Assembly (NCBI GenBank): GCA_008638375.1
Contig: CM018051.1
Coordinates: 14,787,969 to 14,851,968 of the forward strand
Length of the DNA: 64,000 nucleotides
Source: Nyssa sinensis
Lineage: Eukaryota > Streptophyta > Magnoliopsida > Cornales > Nyssaceae
Reading direction: 5' to 3'
Shown: piece by piece, positions 35,601 to 47,254 of the stretch
How positions within the stretch are numbered: the first letter of the stretch is position 1
Layout of the letters: every line of letters starts with the position of its first letter
The notes under the pieces: model-generated
What the model saw: only the letters and a program-made list of their open reading frames with translations
Told to the model about the DNA's origin: nothing
The model's database searches: none
Program-made: the position numbers and the translations under genes

Positions 35601-36948
35601 GTAAAATTAAAAAATAAATAAATAAATTGAAAAAAAAAATGAACTTAGCTACTCCTATTCATATACAAGTGATACGTAAAAGTACACCGTTAAGAATTTT
35701 ATTTGTCTGTCGATGTTTGCATCATAATGAAGGCTCAATGAGAACTTCTTAGGTATAAAAATTCAATGATTAATTAAATTGGTTTGAAATGATGAGTAAT
35801 ATCAAAATGCTTCTTAATGGATAAGCATCATATCACACGATTTTTCTAGATTCATTCATGAAGATCCAAAATAACCTTCAAGGTGCAGCTAAGATTCACA
35901 ATAAAATTCACCAGACTTTAATGACAACTAATTATCTAAAATCCATATCACAATTTTTTCTAGATTCATTCATGAAGATCCAAAATAATCTTCAAGGTTT
36001 AGTGAAATCATTCAACCTGAGATTCAACAAAACAAACAAGAATAATCTAATTAAACCTTTGCATTTAGACAATCTAAGAACAAAAAACTGAACTTATATT
36101 ACAAACTCTATATTGAGCAACAAATAGTTTGATGTCGATGGCAATTCTACTCATGAACAGAATTTGTTAGGAAAAAAAAAAACCCAAAAATCCTATCTCC
36201 ATTGAAAAAGGTTTAAAGACTTGGATATAAGATTTAAATATTGTAATAAGCTCAAAAAATCACAAAACCAGATCTACGAATTTTCTTTGGTATTTAAAAA
36301 CAGAACACAATGACAGTGCACATTAGACACAAAATCTCAATTACATAGTGTATTGAGTTTATTAAGGTACGTACTCCCAAACCCTGAGAGTTGCACCAGT
36401 GTCCTTGTTACATAGGTGAAGCTATTAAATGTAAAATCAGTTATTCAAATTGAATTTTATGAAAGATACAAAGTTTCACATATAAAGAGACCAAAGACAC
36501 CTACAAAACAATGGGATCCAATTTACATTTATAGGTAACAAATAAAATATTCTAAAGTTTGCATATCAATAATGATAAGCAAGCAAAAATCACAACAAAG
36601 TCAGCAGATCACCTACAAAGTCTCTTCAATTGAGCAATAGATCTTGCTACTACGAACTATCCCAGTTGTTGTCCACATTCGACCTTTGTTATCTACAATC
36701 TCGGCCATTCTCAACTCATTGTTCCAACGAGCCTTGGATATATCTTTTCTGAAGAAAATAATACTAACATTACATTGTAAAACCAAAAACCTCTAAAAAC
36801 TTATAGAGTAGTTTTCTCAAAAGTTTTACCTAAATTGCAACTTCGGTACATCACCAGATGTAAAGCAATGTTCTTCGTCATTAGGGTCTTGCACATAGAC
36901 CTCAGAGTCACTTGCTCCTGAAGAACTTCCCCAATCCTCAAACTCCAT
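29616..36948 (-). CDS. SEN54: tRNA-splicing endonuclease subunit SEN54 (four coding exons)
   Basis: SEN54 is the structural partner of the nuclear tRNA-intron endonuclease (with SEN2, SEN34 and SEN15); it has no catalytic triad itself. Coding exons, in gene order, are 36948-36830, 36748-36617, 31266-30871 and 29754-29616: 786 bases, 261 residues. All junctions are GT..AG and phases join correctly. Exon 1 starts [16 protein letters not shown]. Exon 2 carries [20 protein letters not shown] and KIYCSIEET. Exon 3 holds the family hallmark [15 protein letters not shown], then [20 protein letters not shown] and the C-terminal [20 protein letters not shown]. Exon 4 has [10 protein letters not shown] and [20 protein letters not shown]. 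This agrees with plant SEN54 homologues as I know them. An acceptor at 37013-37014 (TTTCAG) suggests a further intron within the 5' UTR. No disabling mutation is seen. Intron 2 (31267-36616) is 5350 bases and full of transposons. Confidence 0.92.
32906..33080 (-). mobile_element. Partial TRIM (one LTR, internal part, primer site)
   Basis: Reading the minus strand: a primer site TGGTATCAGAGC (33080-33069), an internal segment with GGTCCTGAGTTCAAATCTC, a purine tract (GTAAGGGGGCC), then a 73-base LTR from TGTTAGAGAATAT to GACTTAACA (32978-32906). The LTR shares CTTAAGCTTTTAG and TGGTGA(C/T) with the TRIM at 35031-35324, so they are one family. The LTR expected before the primer site is not recognisable. 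Confidence 0.6.
34500..34519. repeat. Run of 20 C
   Basis: Uninterrupted poly-C followed by GCGCGGG, in otherwise AT-rich intron sequence. The SEN54 transcript strand carries G20, which could form a G-quadruplex. Homopolymers of this length are also prone to length error in sequencing. Confidence 0.85.
34692..35014 (+). mobile_element. L1-type LINE ORF2 3' fragment (zf-RVT domain)
   Basis: Encodes [20 protein letters not shown], then [11 protein letters not shown], the zinc-binding domain (zf-RVT, Cys-x2-Cys ... His-x4-His-Cys pattern) at the C-terminus of plant L1 reverse transcriptases. After a stop and frameshift near 34861 the homology goes on as [19 protein letters not shown], a typical continuation, to a stop at 35012-35014. 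It is a 5'-truncated dead copy lying antisense to SEN54. Confidence 0.75.
35031..35324 (+). mobile_element. TRIM (terminal-repeat retrotransposon in miniature)
   Basis: Two direct LTRs of about 70 bases (35031-35101 and 35256-35324) share TGTTAGCTTGATATA, CCCATTCTCTAATA, TAAGCTTTTAG and TGATCTA, ending CCA and ACA. Just after the left LTR lies a primer binding site for initiator Met-tRNA (GGTATCAGAGCT, 35103-35114). Just before the right LTR is a purine tract (GTGAGGGAGGG, 35245-35255). The internal region is about 154 bases and non-coding. This is the full structure of a TRIM. The 5-base flanks (ATACA and ATATC) do not match exactly. Confidence 0.8.
35828..35998. repeat. Imperfect direct repeat, 116-base period
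   Basis: Two nearly identical 55-base blocks with core CTAGATTCATTCATGAAGAT (from about 35828 and 35944) separated by 60 bases of unrelated DNA, in SEN54 intron 2. Confidence 0.85.
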
Positions 36949-37012
36949 TATACCGATTACCAATCATACAAATTTCATATCAACCACTTGATGCAAAATA
37001 GAATCCCCTAAC

Positions 37013-37695
37013 CTGAAACATGGGAAACAGCAGCAAAACAAAAGTATTACAACTTCTTTTGGGTAGGAAAAAAATTACAAGAACTCATTCAAGCTGACAA
37101 AAGAAAACGTTGAGTTTAAGCCTAATTTCGAAATGGATTTTTTTTATTTTTGTGTGTACCATGTTGAAGTTTAATGTTAACCACAATAATATTGACTATC
37201 AATAGAGGTAGTAATTATAGTACCCTCTATGAAAAGTGACCCACGGAAAAAGTGCTATAATAGCCACTTAACCCTGTAGTAGCTTTGCATTAGTCCTTTT
37301 TTTTCCTCAAGTAATACACATGCAACGATGTCCCAATAGGAACTTCAACCCAACACTTGTCGCTTTTGGGGTGGCAAGAGATAACTCAAGTTAACTAGTG
37401 GTGAGCAGCTTTCGATTATTATTAGTTTAAGTAATGTATAAAATGACGAGACGCTATCACGGGAAACAGAAAGTGCAAATAGCTTACCCAGAGGGAAAAA
37501 AAAAGTAATGCCATTAATCATATGTATACACACCCACTCCCAACCTTATAGCAGTTTGGCACTATGATTAGTTTGGTTCAGAGGGCTACGGGTCTTTTCT
37601 TTTTTGGACATAGTATGAACTATAGTTGAAATATAACAATAGGGCCCTTCCAAAATTGCTATTAAATTGAAAAGGGTCTGAACAATTAGAATGCA

Positions 37696-37727
<32 letters not shown>

Positions 37728-38536
37728 ATGTGTGTGTGTGTGATATATCAACCATTCTTGATTGTTAATATATTATCTTAAGTGCCATTTTTTATTAGTT
37801 TTTTTATATACATATATGTATACATAAATATGTGTCTGTGTGTATATATATATGTATGTATGTGTGTGTGTGTGATATATCAACCATTCTTGATTGTTAA
37901 TATATTATCTTAAGTGCCATTTTTTAATAGTTTTTTTATATACATAAATATGAGTCTCTGTGTTTTCAAAATTGAGAGACTAAATGTAAAGCAAATGGAG
38001 AATTCATTCTTTTATTTTGTAAACCAAAACAGAACTTACTTAGTAATTACAAAGTAAATGGAGAACCCAATCTTTTATTTTTGAAAACCAAAACAGAAAG
38101 TACATATAAATTACATACACAAACTCCCTTTAGACCCAAGAGAAGATAGTATATAGAGTTTACCAAAATCAACACCAATCAAAAGTTAAATATTAAGAAT
38201 TAAAATAACCAAACTCCTATGAGCAAGTTTGGTCACACAAGTTAAAAGTCCTCCCCTTCACTTCAACAGGGGAGAGAGAGAGAGAGTGAGATTCCAGTAT
38301 TAGAAAATGAAGGTTAAAAATGGCCATATCTAAGCCCTAAAAGAAATACAATGATCGTTTCACATCAGCACGTGTGGACTAGAAATTTGGAATCTTGACT
38401 TGGACTCATGTAAACAAGCAAATATACCACAAATAAGTCGTTGAGATTGGAGAACCCACTGTAAAGCCCATGCTTTGAGCATTTGCAGGATCTAGTTTCA
38501 AATAATTCCCATGGTGAATGTTCAAATCATAGTTTT
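37013..38536. other. Region upstream of the SEN54 coding start, with microsatellites
   Basis: Presumed 5' UTR intron or promoter DNA of SEN54. It contains an AT/GT compound microsatellite (37696-37742), an 85-base direct repeat (37729-37813 and 37861-37945) and a roughly 60-base imperfect tandem repeat near 37985-38100 (AATGGAGAA, ACCAAAACAGAA). No other gene is seen. Confidence 0.45.
37729..37945. repeat. Near-perfect 85-base direct repeat, 132-base period
   Basis: GTGTGATATATCAACCATTC ... AAGTGCCATTTTTTA occurs twice with one mismatch and a small length change, separated by a TA/TG-rich spacer. It looks like replication slippage or unequal exchange between flanking GT tracts. Confidence 0.9.
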
Positions 38537-38578
38537 GGGGGTGGGAGTGGGGGTGGGGGTGGGGAGAGGGATGGGGGG
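38537..38578 (+). other. G-quadruplex-forming tract
   Basis: Six or more runs of at least three G, each separated by one to three bases (GGGGGTGGGAGTGGGGGTGG, then GGGTGGGG, GAGAGGG, ATGGGGGG). This fits the classical G-quadruplex rule with very short loops. It lies about 1.6 kb upstream of the SEN54 start codon, G-rich on the strand opposite to the gene. Confidence 0.85.
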
Positions 38579-40704
38579 ACATGGTGCAACATTGCATCCA
38601 ATATTTTCTTGCCCAAAAGTGTTACTGGCAATCCATATATGCATACTAATGACCTTGAGGTTGAGTGTAAGGGGCCCCAAGATACCTTGATGGAGGTTAT
38701 GGGTTCAAAACATTGCTATGAGATTGACAGGGTTAGATATTAAAATGTGAGTATGTGTGCACGCGTGCACGAGTACAAACTTTCTACATGAATTCTTTTT
38801 CCATACTTCAGGTTTCTTTGGTTCAACATAAGTTATTTTCTTCAAATTATTCTCAACACGTTTTTAGTTACTTGTTTATAAAAAGTTCTACACAATTTTT
38901 AAGAAAAATTTTAGCACAACAGAAATGAAGTTATGGCATGCAAGTCATCTGAAAGTCAATTAGTACATTTTGCAGTGTCATTATGAGATCCATTTTCATT
39001 CTTTGTGTTCATTTGATTATTACAAGTAGCATGCACAAAATTAAAAGCAAGTAACAAGATGCACCAAGAAAAAATGTAAGAAGTTTCTCCAAAGAATATT
39101 AAAATTATAACCACGTTGCGGAAGATCCAGACTCCAGTGGCAATATCAAAAGAGAATTTGAAAAGAAAAATGAATACCAAAGGAACAGAAGGCAAACTAA
39201 CCACAAGAGTAGGCCAAGTCTACCAAAATGGTGTCCTGTAGAGCTACAGAGCTCTTACCATTAAGGCTGTTCATAGACTTCAGTAGCCTTACTGGCTACG
39301 TAGACAAATTTTCAATTACTGTGAAAGCCCCAAAAATCATAGCTCATTCTGGAATTTGAACACAACAGCAAAAACAACAACCCAACGGCAATAACAACAA
39401 CCCAATAATATTTTTCTAAATTAAGTGAGAATGACTAAATTGTATAAAAAACAACACCTCATAAACTGAATTGAGTTGTGGTGGCTAGAATTTAAACAAA
39501 TTGCCTGAACCAAAAATCAGAAAATAAAGTTCGTAAAATTCCCTATAACCAGAAAAAGACAAGACATTACATATATATATATATATCATATATATGTATA
39601 TATAAAACTATATACTAGTCACGTGCACGTGCGATGCACATGCTATGTACAGAATACCATTTTTTACATATAAAAGAAAAAATACATTAAACTCTAGGTC
39701 TAACAAAATTGAAATTCTTTAATCTTAAATAAAAAAGAAGTGACTGAAACATTTACCTCAGTCCTGCAACAATAATTAATATGTTTAAATACACAACATG
39801 TCAACCAAATCGGTAGTACATAAATAGTTAAATACTGGTGTTGTTATGTACAAAAGCAATATTGCTTTGTCTTACTTTGATAGATGTTCATGTTATATGT
39901 AAACTAACATTCTATTTCATATTACAATGAATTACAGTACCCTACCTTAGAGAATATTATATTATACAAGATTAGTACAGAGTAGAAAATCTAAGTAACC
40001 AGCTGTCTTCTTAAGTAGTATTGGATGATTTTACTTTAGTGAACAACATACTACATTTTATGATTATTTCCACCAAAAAATTACTCGTTTATTCTAAGCA
40101 TTACATGGGTTCGCTGCTAGTCCTCTGTCCTCCTTTAACAGTAGAGTGCCCACTGAAAGCATAAAATTTATTAAAAAATTTCTAAATTTATGCAGAAATT
40201 CATAACTAAACGTTGCATTTTTTTCAAACAGTAGAGTGCCCCCTGAAAGCATAAAATTTTGAAATATCCACACTTCCTATATCTATGCAGAAAATCAATG
40301 TATATCTATACAGAAAATTTTTGAAACTATTTGCATTATGGTGACGCCAATTGCTGGTCTTTTGGTTTTCAAGAAAAGGGAAAATTGATGAAACGGTATG
40401 GGAAATATGTCATATCCCCAGTGATTCTCCCTTTGGTTTTGAACAATTGATAAAGAATCTCTATGCTTTTCTTTCTTGTCCAAATTTTCGGCAAATAAAT
40501 GGAGATTCCTTCTTTTAAGCTCATACATCTCATGGCTGTAAAACATATTGTTTTGCCACGTTCATCTAGCAAGCAGAAGCAAAACTAAAGACCACTCCAT
40601 TACCTCATGAGTTTAAACTACCAAATTGACGCCACACAAAGACACTCGATGCTTCGTCTACCTATATATTATGTTAGTGAAAAAAAAGGAGAAAGAGTTA
40701 CCTA
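38579..40704. other. Intergenic DNA upstream of SEN54
   Basis: No gene supported. It includes a TA-rich palindrome-like stretch (39570-39605), a CACGTGCACGTGCG motif near 39620 and a 33-base direct repeat AACAGTAGAGTGCC(C)... at 40138 and 40228 (90-base period). Short minus frames at 40295-40572 have no recognised domain. Confidence 0.4.
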
Positions 40705-40953
40705 GCCGTTCAATGAAACCACATAAATCCCCAATCAAGAAAAGCTTCTTGAAAAGTCTCTGTCCGAAGCCATCTCAATTCTTTCCCGCGCCTATGTTCC
40801 TCTCCCCCATTTTCCTTCTATGTAGAAGAGCCGTTCAATGAAACCCCATATCAAGCAAAGTTTCTTGAAAAGTCTCTGTCCAAAGTCATTGTCTCAGTTT
40901 CTCTCCTGCACCTATGCTCCTCTTCCCGTTTTCCTTTGTGTAGAAAACGACCC
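40705..40953. repeat. 125-base tandem duplication
   Basis: Units start at 40705 and 40830 with GCCGTTCAATGAAACC and share TTCTTGAAAAGTCTCTGTCC and CCTATG(T/C)TCCTCT. Divergence of about 15% means it is not recent. Composition is more balanced than the surroundings, so this may be promoter or first-exon DNA of SEN54, which is inference only. Confidence 0.8.
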
Positions 40954-41145
40954 TAATCGTCAATTTGTGCATAAGACGATAAGAAAAAGTTCGCCTCAAT
41001 TCCACCCTTGGCTCTACGGTTCACCACCTGTTAGTTTCTCTCCCTTGATATCATTGTGTGTAGTGGATGATACGAACCGTAACGAACGAAAAAGGCAAAA
41101 TCTCAAAAATAATACAAAGGGCATCGACTTTATCTCAAGTTTTTA

Positions 41146-41686
41146 AAATGGCACTAATTTATTTTATTTTTTTTTAAAGATTAATTACGTTAATTTTTTT
41201 AAATTTTTTTATAATTACATTAACTTACTTTAAAATTTTTAAAATTATAGTGACTATCCTTATTTTATATAATAATATAGCAGATATCTTTCTCTAATTA
41301 ATTTTTTTCTTCAAAATGATAAATTATTTTTTTTTATTTTTTTTTTTCAAAGTTTAACTATTTTTTAAATAAATATTGATAAAATCTTAAATTTATTTTT
41401 ATATAAAATAAAAATAAGTTATTTATCTTAAATTTATTTTTATATAAAATAATAATAATAAAATCTTTAAAAAAAAAGTTGAAAAAATTGGTCAAATTAA
41501 AAAAAATATAAATATAAATAAATAAAATAAACAATTTTGTCATTTTGAAAAAAAAAATTAACTGGAGGAAGTATCCATATATTATTATGTAAAGTATGAG
41601 AGGTCAGTGTAATTTCAGAAACATCACGAGAAATCAGTGTAACTGTCAAAAACTTCAAGAGAGGTTAGTGTAATTTACCATATTTT
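41146..41686. mobile_element. Long-TIR non-autonomous element, family F, copy 3
   Basis: The left end has ATTACGTTAA and ATAATTACATTAACTTAC. The right end has AGAGGTCAGTGTAATTTCAG repeated as GAGAGGTTAGTGTAATTTACC, the complement of the family's left end. T-rich and A-rich inner arms face each other. No coding sequence. Confidence 0.5.
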
Positions 41687-42110
41687 TAACAAATTATAAA
41701 GACCTTTTCTTCGGTCTTATTTTTTTCGAAATGATGAAAGTGCCACTTTCATGTTACTTTTTTCATTTGTTAAATTTTGACCCATTTTTTGACTTATTTT
41801 TTCATTTTCAAATAAATATTAACTAAAATTCTATTAGGACTTAAAAATATAAGTTATTTATTTTAAATTTATTTTTATATAAAATAAAAAAATTAAATAA
41901 AAGTTAGAAAAAAAAAGTGTCAAAATTGTTAAAAAGAAAAAAGAAAGATAGGGGGCACTTTTGTCATTTTTAAAAAAAATAAGATTGGATGAAAGGTCTT
42001 TGTAATTTGTCAGTAAAAATAGAAGGATATCAATAGTCATTTAGAAACCTATCAAGAGGTCTTCGTAATTTCCAGAAACTTCTAGAGAAGTCAGTGTAAT
42101 TTACCTTAAT
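41687..42110. mobile_element. Long-TIR non-autonomous element, family F, copy 4
   Basis: Directly follows copy 3. The left arm is shortened (starts AAGACCTTTTCTTCGG). The right end AGAGGTCTTCGTAATTTCC, then GAGAAGTCAGTGTAATTTACC, matches the family. The inner core TTCATTTTCAAATAAATATT is shared with the copy at 26885. Two adjacent copies suggest nested or tandem insertion. Confidence 0.5.
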
Positions 42111-43164
42111 AAAAAAAAGGTAAATTACACTAGGAGCAACTCAGACGACTGGGCTCGGGTTGAGTCATGCCTAAACTCTAAGAAGTTAACCAAACCCGAC
42201 AATCCAACTCGAGCCTAATTCGAATTAAAATTCAATAGTGTCGAGTTCAACCCAAACCCGACAAATTTTTAATTATTTAGATTATCAATTCTAATTTCAG
42301 ATTTTGTTCACAATTTATTCAATAAGTTGTTATCTTTTTCCTATTTTGATTATACATTCAAAAACTCAAAAATTTCTCTTAGTTTCCCCTTTTTTAAAAA
42401 AAATCAAAAACCGTTAAAATAATTCTTTCAACATAGTTTAATTTTGAAAACAAAATATAAATATCTACAAATTTTTAAAATTATAAAACATAAATAGTAC
42501 TACTTGTAAGATAGTTCTACTAATCTAATGGTTTATAACTAAAGTATAGAAATATATATATAAAAAATATTAGGTTCGAGCTCGAGTTTTCAAAGTTTTA
42601 ACCCAAGTCCAATCCTAATTTAGATCAAACTTGAGTTCTTTTGTCTAAGCGCATTCCAAAATAAAAAATAAAAAAATTAAACTCAAATTCTAAAAAATTT
42701 GAGTTGGGCTCAGTTCCTATCATTTACCATTTTTCATACTCATATGACCAGGTCATATTCTTTACTTTCTCTTTCTTATCATTTCTCTTTTCTAAAGGAA
42801 AATCCACCATTTTGTGATAGGATTTGTTTACAGCCATACCATCTATCAGTATTTTTCTCCATATCATCGGCCTTTATGCTCCTACTTGACTCTTTTGTCC
42901 AAGTTGTCCTTTTCTTCTTTTTCTTATCTTTAGAAGCATCTCTCTTATCTTTTTCTCTAAGGAATTTTCTAAATTATTTAGTAATTAAGACTTCATCATT
43001 ATTACTTAGATGAACCATCATTGTCAACAATTCTCAAAGCTAGCCTTTTCGATTTCTTTTAAGATTTCAGAGTCATCAGTTCGTAAGTCTATAAAAAAAA
43101 CCTACTAGTTTATCTACTCTAAACTTAGTCAAGGTCTTTACAATCTTTCATAGTGGAATATTAG
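42111..43164. other. Intergenic DNA with CGGGTTGAGT-type motifs
   Basis: 42135-42260 and 42570-42720 contain GGGCTCGGGTTGAG, AACCCAAACCCGAC and GAGTTGGGCTCAG motifs and may be the two ends of another small element related in style to that at 25330-26700. From 42720 to 43164 the sequence is T-rich with no recognised gene. Confidence 0.35.
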
Positions 43165-46100
43165 GTTGAAACCTATTAGGTCATAACTTGACGACAAATT
43201 ATGATTGGTATTAATCGAAGGATTGACATATAAATAATTTTGGAAGATTAGTACATGAAATACACTTAAGACAAGACTAATGATACAGGAATGAAGTATG
43301 TTTAATCAAGAAGCCTTACAAAAATTATAAGAGACTTTATGATATTTAAAATGTAAAGTTTGGAAAATTTATGAAATACACTAAAATGCAATATGCTGCA
43401 TATGTAAAACAAAAAGAGAGGGAAAAGAGCCAAATGCTCCTACAAAGTCTTGAACCCAAAACTAAGGGAATAAGGAAAGACTTATGCCAAAGGAGATAGC
43501 TACTAGGCTATCAACACTTTTGTGCTATAATACCCACATGATATGTATATAACCTAAAAGAATGTGAAAAATTCATAAAAGAAAAGGACAAATGTCAACA
43601 CCTCATTGGACACCCATCCCAACCAATTGAATTACATGCAAAATGTATGGCTCATATATATGTATTATGTGTGTATTGCGTGTATGGGGGAAAGTTGAGC
43701 ATTTCAGAATGTAGAGAGAGAGAGAGAGAGAGAGGAAATCTAGAGAGAGGGAGAGAGAGAGAGAGAGAAAACCATGAAGATTGAAGAAGAAGGAGTTGTG
43801 CATGTGTGGGTGGACTGCACCAAACCTGGAAATGGAGTTGCTGGAAGTGCTAGAGCCAATATGGTGAGGACAGAAAGGAGACATGTAAGGACTAGAAGAG
43901 AGAGAGAGAAAGAGAAAGAGAAAACATCCATCAATGGGGTGAGTTTCTCTCACTAAGATCCTTCTCTTCTAAATGTAATTTTTATGAGTTTTAATTTCAT
44001 GCATGCTTTTAATGTTGAAAAAGAAAGAAAATGGAAAAGAAATGGAACGGTGGAGCTCGAGGAACCCTAAGAAAACCTCACACCCAAAAATGGGAAAATT
44101 GGGTTTTCAACCCATGATGCTATAAACTTCAAACAAACAAATTTGTTCAAAATAGCATAAAAAAATGAAACACATAGCAACTTCAACAACAAAAATAGTC
44201 AACTGACCCCTAAGGAATCACGAATTTACAGTTAAAGAGAAAGAAATTGAGAAGAGGCATTTGAGTTAGATTTGCTCAGTTTTGTGAATGGGGAAATGGT
44301 CCATGAGTGTGCCAGAAATCCATCGGAATGGAAACGAGGTGAAAAAAGTACTTGTAACTAGACGAAATAGGAAAACAAGCTATCGTCGAAAAATTGGGTC
44401 TCGCTAGAAACCCTACTGTAACAACTTGTTTCAACATTCAAACCTAAGTGAAATCCAATTTTAACCCTAAATATAGAATCCCCACGGAAAAACAAATCAA
44501 ATATCGTTGGTTTTGTCATCGAAAAACTATCGGCAGTGATCGCCGGCACTAGAGGAGGCGACCAGAACCTTCACCGAAACAACAAAGAAGAAGGTACTAT
44601 GCAGGGTAGGGTCTCAAGTTCCTGACCGAATGTTTTAAATGAATTTGAACTTAAGTGGAACGGTGTCGTTTTGACCTTAAATAATAAAAGGGCTAACGTC
44701 ATGCCGACATCAGCATGACGTAATGAATTGGACTGAACCGTTTGGTTCTTAACCTAATAGAACCGGTTCACTTGCATTGAGACTAAACCGGATGGTTTTT
44801 TTAAAAAGATTTCTAAAATTATGTTTAGACCCCCAAAATATTTTTGTTAATTACGAAAAGACCCATAAAATTAATTAAAAAGTAATTTTAAATCCCTTTA
44901 TTATAAAAAAATTATCAAAATGCCCTGGAATCAAAAATATGCCAAATGAAGGCCAATTGAAATAAAAGAAAAGTCTAACCCAATTCCAGACTTGATGGTA
45001 AAGTCCGATTTACGAAATTAGATCCTGAAAAATATAAACGGGCAAACTAGAATAATTACAATTATATCCTAATGATCAATTAAGCTATCAATTAGACTCC
45101 AGTGACTATAAAAATACATACCTTAGCATTTTGGGACATTCTAAACCCAATGGGAAAAATCCATTTTATGAAACGAAATTTCAAAAATATAGACATGTGA
45201 AATGTCATAATTACCAATATGCCCTTAGTAATCTAAAAGTAGTTAAATGTCAGAGATGGCATATTTTGACTTTTTTTGACATTCCGGATTCAATGATGAA
45301 GTCCATTTTAGCTAACAAATTACCGAAAAATGGGACACGTGAAAGTGTAAAATTATAAAAATGCCTATAAGGTTTAATGTAAGTCACATATATGCAAACT
45401 AAGATCCGACAAAGCCTAAATTGGTTATCTCAGACATTCCGGACTTGCTGGATGACGTCCTTTTGAGAAAATAAGACTTTGTAATAAATTAAAAAATGAC
45501 GAATATGTCCTTAAGGCTCATGAAGTTACTAGAAGTGTATAGATGAAATTAAAAGGTCCACGTAAATGTTATAAGGATCGATTAGACTAAAAAATGAAGT
45601 CTGAAGATGTAAATTATGTACGGAGAAATATGGAAAATTAAAAGTATAAATTACCATTATACCCTTGAAGGGCCAAATAAGCTATAAAGCTTTAAAAACC
45701 CTAAATTGAGAATTTGAGAATCTCTTTATCAATTTGACTAAGTTCAAAAGAACTTAAAATGCTGAATAGAGATGCTTGAAATTAAAATGAATACTAATTC
45801 AACATACAATGTATTTTTGATTCATGATTATAGGATCACCTAAATGATAGAAAAATGGAACGAGGACTATGGGATATCTACTATGGTACCAATGTGGATG
45901 TTTACTCTACCAATGTGGCCTACTTGTATAACTATCAATCTTTACTTCTTGAAATTATGCATCAATAATTGTTTCAAGTCCATAACCTATTGATTATCGT
46001 CTTTCTATTATGTGAAAATTTGTGATTTGTTGATATACTATTTATTGTGAATATCTATGAGTCCTTCGACTCCTTGGTTATATCTTATTTTTGTGAGCAC

Positions 46101-47056
46101 TGTGACCCTTTTTGTTGTGGATATTTGTAACATATGCATATGCTCATACCTTGTGGAACTCTTTTGCTGACAACATTATTTGTGAGTACGCGGGGTTGTG
46201 TCTAGTCACAATTCCCATCTTGACTCTTTGGATGCGACCTACAGGTCGGTGTTTAGGAATGATACCCAATATGTTGTCCTAATGAGGACATTTTGAAATG
46301 ATGATAAGAGCTCTTAGTGCCATTCAGGGGAACTTAGAGATGAGTGGTAAACCTAGATGAGTGTTGTGTAAGGGTTAGTAGGGCCCTATTTAATAGCATC
46401 CATTTGACTCAATTTGTATATGTTTGATTCCACACCATTTGTTGATTTGATGATGTTATCTTTGAATGATAAATACGCTTTTGAGGCCTATCTTTGTATT
46501 TGATTTGAATTTATTTGATTTAAGCAGCTAAACATTATATGTTGATAAATTTGTGCTTGTTGACTTGTTCAGTCATCTCTATTACAGTCGTAACCTCTTT
46601 GTGAACTATATTATTTTGGGTCTGATGGCCGATCCTTTTGAACTTGAAATCCTATGATTATCCTTTTGTTATAAACCTTTGTTTAACCCATGGCAAAGTA
46701 AAGGATTTACTTACTAAGCTAAGTTAGCTCACCCGAGAATTATAATAGTTTTTCAGGTAACATGAATTGGAAGGAAAAGGCAATGATGGTGACTGATGAT
46801 GCTAGTGGTGTGCTTGTGGGCAACTTGGACGGTATATAACTCCAAGTCATAATTTGAATATATATCCTGTAAGATTGATATTAATCTTATATATTGTGAC
46901 ATAGTAACATTAGAAATGATATTAGACTTGAATGGTGATTAATGATGATAAAAATTATACTTGGAGATAATCTTATTGATGATTGTACGACTTGTCTGAG
47001 TGAGAATGTCGGTCATCGACTCATAATCTACATAGGGTGGGTTCTGGGTCGTGACA
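43165..47056 (+). mobile_element. Ty3/gypsy LTR, 5' LTR copy, truncated at its left end
   Basis: Homologous throughout to the LTR at 1357-5056, at very roughly 85% identity in stretches compared by eye. Homology stops at about 43165, so the first ~185 bases including the TG border are missing. The right end is GGGTCGTGACA (47056). It contains GA microsatellites (43711-43770) and a TATA-like stretch (about 43650-43665). The primer site following it shows it is the 5' LTR of the element continuing to 50454. Confidence 0.75.
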
Positions 47057-47087
47057 CATATGTATGAGGAATTAGGATGTAATGGAA

Positions 47088-47100
47088 TGGTATCAGAGCT
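47088..47100 (+). other. Primer binding site (initiator Met-tRNA)
   Basis: TGGTATCAGAGCT is complementary to the 3' end of initiator methionine tRNA, the usual primer of plant Ty3 and Ty1 elements. It lies 31 bases after the LTR end, farther than usual, implying a small insertion or sequence decay in between. Confidence 0.85.
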
Positions 47101-47254
47101 AGGTTATAAAAAAACCTTAAGATAACTTAACTCGGAAAGAGAAAACACTTACAGAGGGATTATTTTGGGTAAAAAGTAAGTACACGAAGGTGTCATCATG
47201 AAAGGTATGATAATTTCCTATTCACTAACCCTTGATACCTATGTACTATATAGA

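Larger units (their letters stand above)
31267..36616 (-). other. 5.35 kb intron 2 of SEN54
   Basis: Bounded by donor TT|GTAGGT (36616) and acceptor TCTGTAG|G (31267). It contains a partial TRIM (32906-33080), a run of 20 C (34500-34519), an L1 LINE 3' fragment (34692-35014), a complete TRIM (35031-35324) and a 116-base-period direct repeat (35828-35998). A 105-codon minus frame at 33488-33805 and a frame at 33840-33960 look faintly protein-like but match nothing I know and have stops nearby. The remainder is AT-rich without features. Confidence 0.85.
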
